Assembly: GCF_001418135.1 (NCBI RefSeq)
Contig: NZ_LIPQ01000254.1
Location: 1-33,565, forward strand
Source: Streptomyces aureus
GTDB taxonomy: Bacteria; Actinomycetota; Actinomycetes; Streptomycetales; Streptomycetaceae
DNA length: 33,565 bases
Reading direction: 5' to 3'
The notes below the pieces were generated by a model. It ran no database searches, had not been told where the DNA came from, and saw nothing but the letters and a program-made list of their open reading frames with translations. Below are positions 24,215 through 32,424 of the stretch, piece by piece (positions within the stretch are counted from its first letter, which is position 1; each line of letters begins with the position of its first letter). The position numbers and the translations under genes are program-made.

Positions 24215-24718
24215 TCAGCCATTCGCAGTCCAGATCGCCGCGTTGAGCGCCGTGGCGAAGCACACCCAGCCCAGGTAGGGCACGAGCAGGAGCGCGGCAA
24301 CTTTGGACACGCGGCTGAAGAACACGATCGTGACGCTCGTCGCGGCCACCAGGAGGAGGATTTCGATGAGAGCGGCGCCGTATTCGCCCAGTCCGAAGAA
24401 GAGAGGGGTCCAGCCGAGGTTGAGGGCCAGTTGCACAGTCCACCACGCGATCGCCGGCTTCCTGTCCGGTGCGGCCTGTCGCCGCCAAACCAACCATGCG
24501 GCAGCACCGATAGTGGCGTAGAGGACGGTCCAGACAGGGCCGAAGAGCCAGGCGGGAGGAGCCCAGGCCGGCAAGTCCAGTGACGTGTAGACCGTCGCCG
24601 CATCCGCGGAGGCGAGGGCACCCACCGCCGCAACGGCGTACACCGCCAGCAAGAAGCCGATCAGGGCGGCCCACGCCCTTCCGCCATGTGCGGTCACTCG
24701 GTTGGCCACTTCAGACAC
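24215..24718 (-). CDS. TspO/MBR-family membrane protein
   Basis: The product has 167 residues from GTG 24718, with a GGGAG about 6 bases upstream; the frame continues far upstream but without family character. Five hydrophobic helices are visible. Family motifs include the PAWAPPAWLFGPVWTVLYA run (about 58-76), ALNLGWTPLFFG (about 103-114) and the end motif VPYLGWVCFATALNAAIW. TspO proteins bind tetrapyrroles and cholesterol-like ligands in the cytoplasmic membrane. Some bacterial homologues act in stress or pigment regulation. It lies 119 bp downstream of the kinase gene on the same strand. Confidence 0.9.
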   Translation of the reverse strand: MSEVANRVTAHGGRAWAALIGFLLAVYAVAAVGALASADAATVYTSLDLPAWAPPAWLFGPVWTVLYATIGAAAWLVWRRQAAPDRKPAIAWWTVQLALNLGWTPLFFGLGEYGAALIEILLLVAATSVTIVFFSRVSKVAALLLVPYLGWVCFATALNAAIWTANG

Positions 24719-24837
24719 CAGGGCTCCCTGCCACGATCGCGCCACTCGGACACCTGAGCTTCTGCCCTCCGGCCCTGCTCGGATGCACCCCTCCCCGGCC
24801 GGCGCTTCGCGAACAGAAGCGTGCGGGAGCGGCGGGC

Positions 24838-26022
24838 TCAGGGCTCCATCGCCTGCGCCGCGTCCGGTATCTGCTGGGTGGTCATGCGGAGGTGGGACAG
24901 CGGGTCCACGGCACTCCGGCTCCCGACGGGGGCGGCGCCGATGGAGCCCGTCAGCGTGACTCCGAGGGCGGCCAGGGCCGCGCTCTTGGCGAGCAGTCGT
25001 CCCGGGCGGTGGGGCGACCTGGTCCTCGGCTCCGCCTTCGTGGGCGTGGTCCGGCCGCTCGGGAGCGTACCGGACGAGCGGCGGACTCCGGAGGGGTTCC
25101 CGGGCGCCGTCGCCGACTGTGCGGCGTGCGGGGCGTCGCACGCGGCGGGGATCGGCAGCGCGGCCAGTGCCTTCTGGCAGGTGCGGGCGTCGGGTCGGTT
25201 GGAGGCCTCGTGCGCTGTCATGGCCGTCAACAGCTTGCCGAGTTCCGGGGGCAGTCCGTCGGGTAGCTCCGGCGGACGGTGCAGCCGTGCGAGCGCCGCC
25301 TCCAGGGGCGGGCCGCCGTACTCCCGTTCGCCCTTGAGGGCCTCCAGGAGTACGAGTCCGAGGCTGTAGACGTCGGCCCTCGGCCCCGTGGTCCGGCCGA
25401 GTGCCTGTTCCGGTGCCATGTAGCAAGCCGTCCCCATGAGGATGTCCCCGCCGTCGGTGGCCGGGGCGGCCCCGCTGCTCGCGGCGTCGTCGGACGCGGC
25501 CGTGGGGTCGTCGGCGGTGGCGAAACGGCGGGAGATTCCGAAATCCGTCAGGCGCGGGGCGTCGGTCCCATCCAGGAGGATGTTCGACGGCTTGACGTCA
25601 CGGTGGACTATTCCTGCTCCGTGCACATGCGCTAGTACGGAGGACAGCGCGACGCCCATGCGGCAGGTCTCGGTCACCGAGAGCGCGGAGCGGGCGAGGC
25701 GCCGGCGCAGGGTCGTCCCTCTGACGAGCTCCATCACCAGGAAGGGACGGCCTTCATCGCGACCGGAGTCGAAGAGGGTCACCACACCGGGATGCTGCAG
25801 CTGGGCCAGGAGACGTCCCTCGTTGTCGGAGTGCACCTCCGTCCGGGTGTCGCCTTGGCGGAAGACCTTCACCGCGACGGGCCTGCGCAGCCGGAGGTCC
25901 ACGGCTTCGTAGACGTCGGCTGCTCCCCCTCTCCCCAGCAGGGCGTCGAGCCGATACCGGCCGGCGACCGCGTGAGCCGTCAGCCGGTTGTCGGGTTGGA
26001 CGCGCCACGGACGGACCTGCAT
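24838..26022 (-). CDS. Eukaryotic-type serine/threonine protein kinase
   Basis: The 394-residue product starts at ATG 26022 with GGGAGAA 6 bases upstream; the frame stays open to 26538, but upstream residues are low-complexity. Kinase motifs: Gly loop LLGRGGAADVYEA (about 28-40), VAVKVF with the ATP-binding Lys (about 52), HRDVKPSNILLD (about 140-151), LTDFGIS (about 159) and MAPEQALG (about 210). The kinase domain ends near 280. A Ser/Thr/Pro/Arg-rich juxtamembrane stretch follows. A single hydrophobic segment near 342-362 (SAALAALGVTLTGSIGAAPV) leaves only about 30 residues outside. There are no PASTA repeats or other sensor, so the signal is unknown. Confidence 0.92.
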   Translation of the reverse strand: MQVRPWRVQPDNRLTAHAVAGRYRLDALLGRGGAADVYEAVDLRLRRPVAVKVFRQGDTRTEVHSDNEGRLLAQLQHPGVVTLFDSGRDEGRPFLVMELVRGTTLRRRLARSALSVTETCRMGVALSSVLAHVHGAGIVHRDVKPSNILLDGTDAPRLTDFGISRRFATADDPTAASDDAASSGAAPATDGGDILMGTACYMAPEQALGRTTGPRADVYSLGLVLLEALKGEREYGGPPLEAALARLHRPPELPDGLPPELGKLLTAMTAHEASNRPDARTCQKALAALPIPAACDAPHAAQSATAPGNPSGVRRSSGTLPSGRTTPTKAEPRTRSPHRPGRLLAKSAALAALGVTLTGSIGAAPVGSRSAVDPLSHLRMTTQQIPDAAQAMEP

Positions 26023-26550
26023 CTCGGTTCTCCCTGTCTGTTCCGTTGCCGCCTTGTGCCGTCCGCCTTTTCGTCGACGAGCGGTGTGCCGCCCTTCGCC
26101 CCGCCCAGTGCGGACCCTCCGGTCTGGGCGCTTTCGCCTCCGCACGTCGCGGCCGTGCGGCCGCCGCGTGGGGACCTCGGGGTACGGCTGCCCCGGATGC
26201 CCCGGGGCATCCCTGTGATGTCCGCGCATTCGGCCGACGCGGGCGGCCGGTCGCTTTCGGGCGTCCGCGTTCGGGCGGTGGAGGGCACCTTCCGGGTGCT
26301 TCCGGGGGACGTGAGCTCTCTGCCCCGTCGCGGGTGGTTCGCGGCATCGGAGGGGTCGGGGAGCGGGCGCCACTGCGCCCGTCCGTGCGCCCGCGCGCCC
26401 CTGCGTGAGGGATGGCCGCGGCCGGATCTCGCCTCCACGATGAACCGCGTCCCGTCCCGCCCGCCGCGGACGGGACGCTGCGTGTCCGGCGGCGCCAGAG
26501 GGCAGGACCGTTCGCGCGTCACCACTTCGGCGATCCATACGGGGGGATCC
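26023..26550. other. Divergent spacer between kinase and SDR genes
   Basis: The stretch lies between divergent starts and must hold both promoters. Long frames cross it on both strands, but all are Arg/Pro/Gly-rich without family motifs. I see no clear operator. Confidence 0.35.
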
Positions 26551-27387
26551 ATGGGCAGGCGCTGGTTGATCACGGGGTGCTCTTCAGGCCTCGGAAGGGC
26601 ATTGGCCGCCGCGGCGGCACGGGCGGGGCACGAACTCGTGGTCACCGCCCGCAAGACCGCGGACCTGGAGGACCTCACCGCCGCATGGCCCGGAAGGATC
26701 GTCCCGGTGCCGCTGGAGCTGCGGGACCCGGCCTCCTGCCAGGAGGCCGTCCGGACGGCCGTGGACCGCCTGGGAGGCATCGACGTCCTCGTCAACAACG
26801 CCGGCGTCGGTCTGTTCGGCGCGGTCGAGGAGGTCTCCGACGCCGAACTCCGGGAGCAGCTGGAGATCCTGGTCGTCGGGCCCTGGAGACTCACGCGGCT
26901 CGCCCTGCCCCTGATGCGGGCCCAGGGGCACGGCCACATCCTCAACGTCTCCTCCGTCGTCGGCCGGATGGCCTTCCCGGGCCTCGGCGCCTATGTGGCC
27001 GCCAAGCACGCGCTGGAAGGCATGAGCGAGGCTCTCGCGGTGGAGGCGGCCCCGCACGGCATCCGTGTCACGGTCGTCGAACCCGGCATGTTCGCCACCC
27101 GCTACGGCACCGCCATGACGGAAGCCGCCCACCGGGTTCCCGCCTACGACGTGACCAACCGCGAGATGCTCGAAGGCGCGCGCGGACTCGCCGACAGCCC
27201 CGAGACCGGACGTCCCGACGACTACGCGGCACGGGTCCTGGCCATCGTCGACACTGCGAGCCCCACGCCCCTGCGCATCCCGGTCGGAGCCGACGCGTAC
27301 GGCTATCTGGACGTCGCGGAACAGGCCGCCCGCGAGGAGTACGCCGCGGCGCGGGCCCTGGTCGACGGGCCACCGCCCACGGCCTGA
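26551..27387 (+). CDS. Short-chain dehydrogenase/reductase (SDR)
   Basis: The 278-residue product starts at ATG 26551, 4 bases after a G-rich site (26541-26546). The cofactor motif TGCSSGLGRAL lies at residues 8-18, NNAGVG near 82, NVSSVVG with the catalytic Ser near 133 and YVAAK with Tyr/Lys near 149-153. The PGMFATRYG loop follows. This is the family often annotated as oxidoreductase/SDR with retinol-dehydrogenase-like sequence; the TARK motif after strand 2 hints at NADPH. The substrate is not evident. A hairpin follows the stop, so it is likely separate from the SapB operon. Confidence 0.92.
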   Translation: MGRRWLITGCSSGLGRALAAAAARAGHELVVTARKTADLEDLTAAWPGRIVPVPLELRDPASCQEAVRTAVDRLGGIDVLVNNAGVGLFGAVEEVSDAELREQLEILVVGPWRLTRLALPLMRAQGHGHILNVSSVVGRMAFPGLGAYVAAKHALEGMSEALAVEAAPHGIRVTVVEPGMFATRYGTAMTEAAHRVPAYDVTNREMLEGARGLADSPETGRPDDYAARVLAIVDTASPTPLRIPVGADAYGYLDVAEQAAREEYAAARALVDGPPPTA

Positions 27388-27413
27388 CGGGCCGTCGCAC
27401 CGCGCCCTGAACC

Positions 27414-27432
27414 GCGCGGCCCACGGCCGCGC
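27414..27432 (+). terminator. Hairpin terminator after the SDR gene
   Basis: GCGCGGCC (27414-27421) pairs perfectly with GGCCGCGC (27425-27432) across a 3-nt loop, 27 bases after the stop. A smaller hairpin (ACGGCC/GGCCGT) overlaps the stop codon itself. Confidence 0.6.
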
Positions 27433-27524
27433 CACCGCCCGCGGTCGCCAGGAGCGGCGCCGGTCGTGCGAACCGGAGGCATGCGCGGGGCTGTTGTTAC
27501 CTGTGCGTTCCGCATAGGTGGAAG

Positions 27525-27567
27525 GTGACAGCGGCGACTGTCGGGGGCCTCGGGGGACGTGACAGCG
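27525..27567 (+). promoter_or_regulatory. Direct repeats and dyad upstream of ramC, candidate activator sites
   Basis: GTGACAGCG occurs at 27525-27533 and again at 27559-27567, 34 bp apart (about three helical turns). The first copy is part of a dyad GACAG-N6-CTGTC (27527-27542). The sites end 31 bases before the ramC start. In S. coelicolor the response regulator RamR binds several repeats upstream of ramC; whether these are its sites is inference. Confidence 0.45.
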
Positions 27568-27598
27568 TCGTGTCCGTCACCGACCGAGGGAGTGCGCA

Positions 27599-30244
27599 GT
27601 GAACAAGGGGTACGCGGTGTTCTGCGACGCCGACCGTCACTTCTACGACGCGCCGCACCGTCTGGTCTTCGCCGAGGGAGCGGGCGACTCGCTCTACCGG
27701 GCGGCCACCCTCCCCGTACCCGAGGGCTGGACATCCCACCGTACGGGCGACTGGCTCGCCCTGCGCCCCCTGGACCACGCGCTCCCGTCGCAGGGCTGGA
27801 AGATCCACGTCTCGGCCTGTCTCGACAACGCGGAGGCGATCCTCGCCACGGTCCGCGAGTACTGTCTGGGACACGACGTGGCCTTCAAGTTCGTCCCCAG
27901 CCGCTACCTGCTGCACCAGCGCAACGCCAAGTACGCGGACCGCTCGGCGAGCGGCAAGTTCATCACCGTGTATCCGGCCGACGACGAGCAGTGCGAGCGC
28001 GTGGCCACCGATCTGGCGGGGCTGCTGGAGGGCCGGCCGGGTCCGTACATCCTCAGCGATCTGCGCTGGGGCCGGGGCCCCGTGCACCTGCGGTACGGCA
28101 GCTTCACCCTCCGCCACTGCTACGACGAGCACGGGGAGCTGCGGCCGGCCGTCGAGGACGGGTCGGGCACGCTCGTACCCGACCGGCGCGATCCCGTCTT
28201 CCACGTGCCCGCCTGGGTGACTCCCCCCGCCTTCCTGCGTCCGCACCTGGAGGCCAGGGCCTCGGTGACCGTCCAGGACATGCCGTACGACATCGAGAAG
28301 GCCCTGCACTTCTCCAACGGCGGTGGAGTGTACGAGGCCCGGGACCGGCGGACCGGGCGGCGGGTCGTCCTGAAGGAGGCGCGGCCGTACGCCGGCCTCG
28401 CCGCCGACGGCGCGGACGCCGTGACGCGGCTGCACCGCGAACGCGAGGCGCTGGAACGGCTCTCGGGGCTCGCCTGCACGCCGGAGGTCCTCGACAGCTT
28501 CACGGTGGGCGACCACCACTTCCTGGCGCTGGAGTTCGTGGAGGGCAAGCCGCTCAACACCTTCTTCGCGCGGAGGCATCCGCTGATGGACGCCGATCCG
28601 CCGGCGGAGCGGCTCGCCGAGTACACGGAGTGGGCGCTGCGCATCCACGGGCTCGTCGAGCGGGCCGTGGCCGCGGTGCACGCACGCGGGATCGTCTTCA
28701 ACGACCTGCATCTGTTCAACATCATGGTGTCCGAGGACGAGTCCTCGGTGGTGCTGCTGGACTTCGAGGCGGCCCAGCCCGCCTCGGAGGGCGGTCGTCA
28801 GACCGTCGCCAACCCGGCGTTCGTGGCGCCCGCCGACCGGCGGGGGTTCGATGTGGACCGGTACGCCCTCGCGTGCCTCCGGATCGCGCTGTTCATCCCG
28901 CTCACGAGTCTGCTCGCGGTGGACCGGGGCAAGGCCGCGCACTTGGCGGAGACCGCCGCGGCGCGGTTCCCGCTGCCCCCCGGTTTCCTGGCCGAGGCGG
29001 TTCGGGAGATCACGCGCGACCCGGCCGGTGGCCGGTGCGGCGGGAGCTCGCGGGCGCCCGACCGTCCAGCGGACCGCTCCCGGTTCCTGCCCACGGAGCC
29101 GGTCGACTGGCCGAACAGCCGTGACTCCATGGTGGGCGCGATCCTGGCGTCGGCGACGCCCGAAAGGGAGGATCGTTTCTTCCCCGGGGACATCGCGCAG
29201 TTCGCCACCGCCGGCGGGGGCATGAGCTTCGGACACGGCACCGCCGGAGTGCTCCACGCCCTGCACGAGAGCGGGGCACCCCGATGTCCGGAGGCCGAGG
29301 ACAAGCTCCTGCGGCACGCCAAACAGCCCGACTCCGGCACACCGCTCGGCTTCTACGACGGGCTCGCCGGTGTCGCGTGGACCCTCGAACGGCTCGGGCA
29401 CACGGCTGCCGCGCTCGAACTTGCCTCACTCGTCGCCGAACAGGACCACGAGGGCCTCGCCGCCGACCTGTACGGAGGGACGGCCGGTGTCGGCCTCGCC
29501 CTGGACGCCCTGGCCACCGCCACCGGTGAGAGTGGCCTCCACGCGGCGGCCCTGCGCTGCGCCGAGCTGTCCGCCCGCCCGCTCCGGGCTGGCGGACGAC
29601 CGGCGGGAGCGGCAGGGGCGGCAGGGGCGGCAGGCAAGGTGCGCACCGGACTCCTGCACGGCTCCGCCGGACGGGCCCTGCTGTTCGTACGGCTCTTTGA
29701 GCGCACCCGGGACACCTCCCTCCTCGACCGCGCCGCCGAGGCGCTCCACGACGACCTGAGCCGCTGCGTCCGCGGTGCCTCCGGGACCCTGCAGGTCGAC
29801 GAGGGCTGGCGCACGATGCCGTACCTCGGCGCGGGCAGCGTGGGCATCGGCATGGTGATCGACGACTACCTGATCCACCGGCGCGACGACGCCCTGGACC
29901 GGGCGCGCCGCGAGATCGTGCGGGCGGCGCAGGCCACCTTCTACGCCCAGCCCGGTCTCTTCCGGGGCGTCGCCGGAATGGTGCTCCACCTCGCCCGTAC
30001 GAACGTCCGCGGGCCCGGCACGACACCGGAGGACGTACACCGCCAGATCGGCTGCCTGAGCTGGCACGCCATGTCCTACCAGGGCCGACTCGCCTTCCCC
30101 GGCGAGCAGATGATGCGCCTCTCCATGGACCTCTCCACCGGTACGGCGGGCGTCCTGCTCGCCCTCTCCTCGGCCCTGGGCGACCGCCCGGCCCACCTGC
30201 CGTTCCTTCCGCCGCTCCCGCGGCCCCACGAACCGGCCCCGTGA
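27599..30244 (+). CDS. ramC: Class III lanthipeptide synthetase RamC (SapB maturation)
   Basis: The 881-residue product starts at GTG 27599 with GAGGGAG 6 bases upstream. It has the three parts of a class III (LanKC) synthetase. Residues 1-210 form the lyase-like N-terminal domain, with FKFVPSRYLLHQRNAKYADR. The kinase domain (about 230-500) has VVLKEARPYAGL with Lys near 259, VFNDLHLFNIMV with Asp near 369 and LLDFEAA with Asp near 388. The cyclase-like domain (about 525-881) has SFGHGTAGVLHAL, LYGGTAGVGLALDAL and LHGSAGRALLFVRLF. The zinc-binding CHG motif of class I/II LanC cyclases is absent, as usual in class III. It phosphorylates and dehydrates RamS Ser residues and forms the thioether rings. 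ramS follows after 44 nt. Confidence 0.96.
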   Translation: MNKGYAVFCDADRHFYDAPHRLVFAEGAGDSLYRAATLPVPEGWTSHRTGDWLALRPLDHALPSQGWKIHVSACLDNAEAILATVREYCLGHDVAFKFVPSRYLLHQRNAKYADRSASGKFITVYPADDEQCERVATDLAGLLEGRPGPYILSDLRWGRGPVHLRYGSFTLRHCYDEHGELRPAVEDGSGTLVPDRRDPVFHVPAWVTPPAFLRPHLEARASVTVQDMPYDIEKALHFSNGGGVYEARDRRTGRRVVLKEARPYAGLAADGADAVTRLHREREALERLSGLACTPEVLDSFTVGDHHFLALEFVEGKPLNTFFARRHPLMDADPPAERLAEYTEWALRIHGLVERAVAAVHARGIVFNDLHLFNIMVSEDESSVVLLDFEAAQPASEGGRQTVANPAFVAPADRRGFDVDRYALACLRIALFIPLTSLLAVDRGKAAHLAETAAARFPLPPGFLAEAVREITRDPAGGRCGGSSRAPDRPADRSRFLPTEPVDWPNSRDSMVGAILASATPEREDRFFPGDIAQFATAGGGMSFGHGTAGVLHALHESGAPRCPEAEDKLLRHAKQPDSGTPLGFYDGLAGVAWTLERLGHTAAALELASLVAEQDHEGLAADLYGGTAGVGLALDALATATGESGLHAAALRCAELSARPLRAGGRPAGAAGAAGAAGKVRTGLLHGSAGRALLFVRLFERTRDTSLLDRAAEALHDDLSRCVRGASGTLQVDEGWRTMPYLGAGSVGIGMVIDDYLIHRRDDALDRARREIVRAAQATFYAQPGLFRGVAGMVLHLARTNVRGPGTTPEDVHRQIGCLSWHAMSYQGRLAFPGEQMMRLSMDLSTGTAGVLLALSSALGDRPAHLPFLPPLPRPHEPAP

Positions 30245-30288
30245 CGGGGTCGCCCCGCACCACCCGTCCCCTACGAAAGGAAACGATC

Positions 30289-30417
30289 ATGAACCTCTTC
30301 GACCTTCAGTCGCTGGAGACCCCCAAGGACGAGGCCATCGGCGATGTCGAGACCGGCAGCCGCGCGAGCCTCCTCCTCTGCGGTGACAGCAGCCTCAGCG
30401 TCACGACCTGTAACTGA
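30289..30417 (+). CDS. ramS: SapB lanthipeptide precursor RamS
   Basis: The 42-residue precursor has the class III leader motif in MNLFDLQSLE and the core begins after the conserved GDVE (residues 18-21). The core has two S-x2-S-x3-C units: Ser24/Ser27/Cys31 and Ser34/Ser37/Cys41. These form the two rings of SapB, the surfactant peptide that lets aerial hyphae leave the aqueous surface. Compared with S. coelicolor RamS from memory, the core differs only by Val for Ile at residue 38; the leader has a few conservative changes (Leu9, Asp14, Ile17). GAAAGGAA is the ribosome binding site, about 6 bases before ATG. It lies between ramC and ramA, as in the known operon. Confidence 0.97.
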   Translation: MNLFDLQSLETPKDEAIGDVETGSRASLLLCGDSSLSVTTCN

Positions 30418-30464
30418 CCCGATCCGGCTTCCCGCACGGCGCCCCGAGCGCCGGTGAGGAGTCA

Positions 30465-30497
30465 CGGGGCCCCGGGAGCGCTGCTCCCGGGGCTCCG
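30465..30497 (+). terminator. 15-bp hairpin between ramS and ramA, likely attenuator
   Basis: The arm 30465-30479 pairs with 30483-30497 over 15 bp with one G-U pair, around a 3-nt loop (30480-30482). The core GCCCCGGGAGC/GCTCCCGGGGC is perfect. It lies 48 bases after the ramS stop. It may partly terminate transcription or protect the 3' end of a ramC-ramS message, giving more precursor than transporter. Confidence 0.7.
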
Positions 30498-30562
30498 GCC
30501 GTCGGGGCCGGACCGGCGGCCCGGCGGGAACGTCGCTCCCGGAGGGGAAGAGAGGAGGTCGG

Positions 30563-32386
30563 ATGGCCTCGCCGACCGGTTCCGACCGGCTGCTCCGCGG
30601 CTCCGTACGGCACACCGCGGGCACCACAGCGGCGCTGCTGCTCTGCTCGGTCGCCGGCGCGGCCTGCTCGCTCGCCGTACCCGCGCTCGCCGGCAGGACC
30701 CTGGACGTGCTGCTACGTGACCGGCCGGGAGCGGGAACGTGGCTGCTGTGGACCGCCGTACTGCTCGCGGCCGAAGTGCTCCTGGAGACCGGTTCGGTGC
30801 TTCTGACGCAGCTCGCCAACGCCCGCGCCACCGCCTGGATCCGGCTGCGCGCCCTGGGCGGTCTACTCGGCACCGCGCCCCACCGAGCGGCACCCCACTC
30901 GGGCGGCGACGTCGCCGCCCGGCTGTGCGTCAACGCCACCGACAGCGGCACGGCCCCGGCGGCCCTCGCGACCTCGGTGTCGTCAGCGCTCGTGCCGATC
31001 GGCGCACTCGTCGCCCTGGTCCTCATCCACCCCTGGACCGCCGCCGTCTTCGTGGCCGGTCTGCCCCTGCTCCTGCTGCTGCTCCGCGCGTTCGCCACCC
31101 AGTCCTCCGACTCGGTCGGCCACTACCAGCGGGCGCAGGGCGCCGTCGCCGCCCGACTGGCCGAAGCACTCGGCGGCGCGCGTACCATCGCCGCCGCCGA
31201 CACAGCGCGGCACGAGGAGGAGCGCATCCTCGCCCCGCTGCCGGACATGACACGGCACGGCACCCGCATGTGGCTCGTCCACGGCCGCGCCGTGGCCCGC
31301 AGCGGCGTCCTCCTGCCCCTGCTCACCACGGCCGTCGTCGCGGTCGCGGGAGTCGCTCTCGCCGCCGGCGAGGTCAGCGTGGGCGGGCTGCTCGCCGCCT
31401 CGCGGTACGCGGCGCTCGCCGCCGGGATCGGAGGCATCGCGGCACCACTCGGCACCCTGGTCCGAGCCCGCAGCGCGGCACGCCGCACCGCCGAACTCGC
31501 CGATCTGGCGCCGATGTCGCACGGCTCCGCGGTCCTGCCACCCGACACGCCCGGGGACCTGGAACTGCGGGGAGTGCGGGTGACGCGCGGCGGCGTCCCC
31601 CTGATCTCGGACGTGACGCTCACGATCGGCGGCGGGTCGACGGTCGCCGTCGTGGGCCGGTCCGGAGCGGGCAAATCGACCCTGGCCGCCGTCGCGGGCC
31701 GGCTGACCGACCCGGACGCCGGGAGCGTCCGCCTGGACGGAGTCGACCTGGCGGAACTGTCCCGGTCGGAGCTGCGCGGGGCGACCGCGTACGCCTTCGC
31801 GCGTCCCGTCTTCGACGGCGGGGCCACCCCCACGATCGGCGCCGCGCTGGCCGCCGGGACCGGGCCCGCCCGGAGCCCGGCCACGCCGACGAGCGTCCGG
31901 GACGCCGCGACGGCCGCCTGTGCCGACACCTTCGTCCGACTGCTGCCGCTGGGCTACGAGACCCCGGTGGACGACGCCCCGCTCTCCGGCGGCGAGGCCC
32001 AACGCCTCGGTCTGGCACGGGCGTTCATCGGCCGGGGCCGTCTCATGATCCTCGACGACGCGACGTCGAGCCTCGACACGGCCACCGAACGTCAGGTGGA
32101 GACCGCCCTCGCCACACCGTCACGGGCGTGCACCAGGCTGATCGTGGCCCACCGGGTGTCCACGGCCGCCCGGGCGGACCTGGTCGTCTGGATGGAGGCG
32201 GGCCGCGTGCGGAGGTCCGGACCGCACAGCCTGCTCTGGGAGGAACCGGAGTACCGCGCGGTGTTCACCGCGGAGGCCCGGCCTGCGGACGCCCCGCGCT
32301 GGTCCACCGGGCCGGATTCCACGGAGACTGCCGGCTCCGGCGCTCTGCCGTCGTCGGTCGTCCCGGGGACGGGAGCGGGCGAGTGA
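30563..32386 (+). CDS. ramA: ABC exporter RamA (SapB export)
   Basis: The 607-residue product starts at ATG 30563, 4 bases after AGGAGG. Residues 1-310 form the membrane domain with about six hydrophobic helices (for example ALVPIGALVALVLIHPWTAAVF). The nucleotide-binding domain (about 335-570) has Walker A VGRSGAGKST (about 367-376), the signature LSGGEAQRLGLARAF, Walker B RLMILDDATSSLD and the H-loop IVAHRVSTA. The residue after the Walker B Asp is Asp, not Glu, which suggests a weak catalytic site as in many heterodimeric exporters. The partner would be RamB, whose gene starts 38 bases downstream. Together they export mature or modified SapB. Confidence 0.93.
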   Translation: MASPTGSDRLLRGSVRHTAGTTAALLLCSVAGAACSLAVPALAGRTLDVLLRDRPGAGTWLLWTAVLLAAEVLLETGSVLLTQLANARATAWIRLRALGGLLGTAPHRAAPHSGGDVAARLCVNATDSGTAPAALATSVSSALVPIGALVALVLIHPWTAAVFVAGLPLLLLLLRAFATQSSDSVGHYQRAQGAVAARLAEALGGARTIAAADTARHEEERILAPLPDMTRHGTRMWLVHGRAVARSGVLLPLLTTAVVAVAGVALAAGEVSVGGLLAASRYAALAAGIGGIAAPLGTLVRARSAARRTAELADLAPMSHGSAVLPPDTPGDLELRGVRVTRGGVPLISDVTLTIGGGSTVAVVGRSGAGKSTLAAVAGRLTDPDAGSVRLDGVDLAELSRSELRGATAYAFARPVFDGGATPTIGAALAAGTGPARSPATPTSVRDAATAACADTFVRLLPLGYETPVDDAPLSGGEAQRLGLARAFIGRGRLMILDDATSSLDTATERQVETALATPSRACTRLIVAHRVSTAARADLVVWMEAGRVRRSGPHSLLWEEPEYRAVFTAEARPADAPRWSTGPDSTETAGSGALPSSVVPGTGAGE

Positions 32387-32424
32387 CGCCCGCTCCGGGC
32401 CCAGGGCGGGCGAAGGAACCGACC

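Noticed and set aside
24719..25426. Extension of the TspO frame upstream
   Set aside because: It runs antisense-frame through the kinase coding region and lacks any motif; GTG 24718 gives the normal family length.
25792..26550. Long N-terminal extension of the SDR at 26551
   Set aside because: It overlaps the kinase gene on the other strand and is Arg/Pro-rich; the Rossmann motif begins right after ATG 26551.
27497..29401. 634-codon frame antisense to ramC
   Set aside because: It is the usual high-GC shadow of a real gene: it follows ramC codon periodicity and has no domain.
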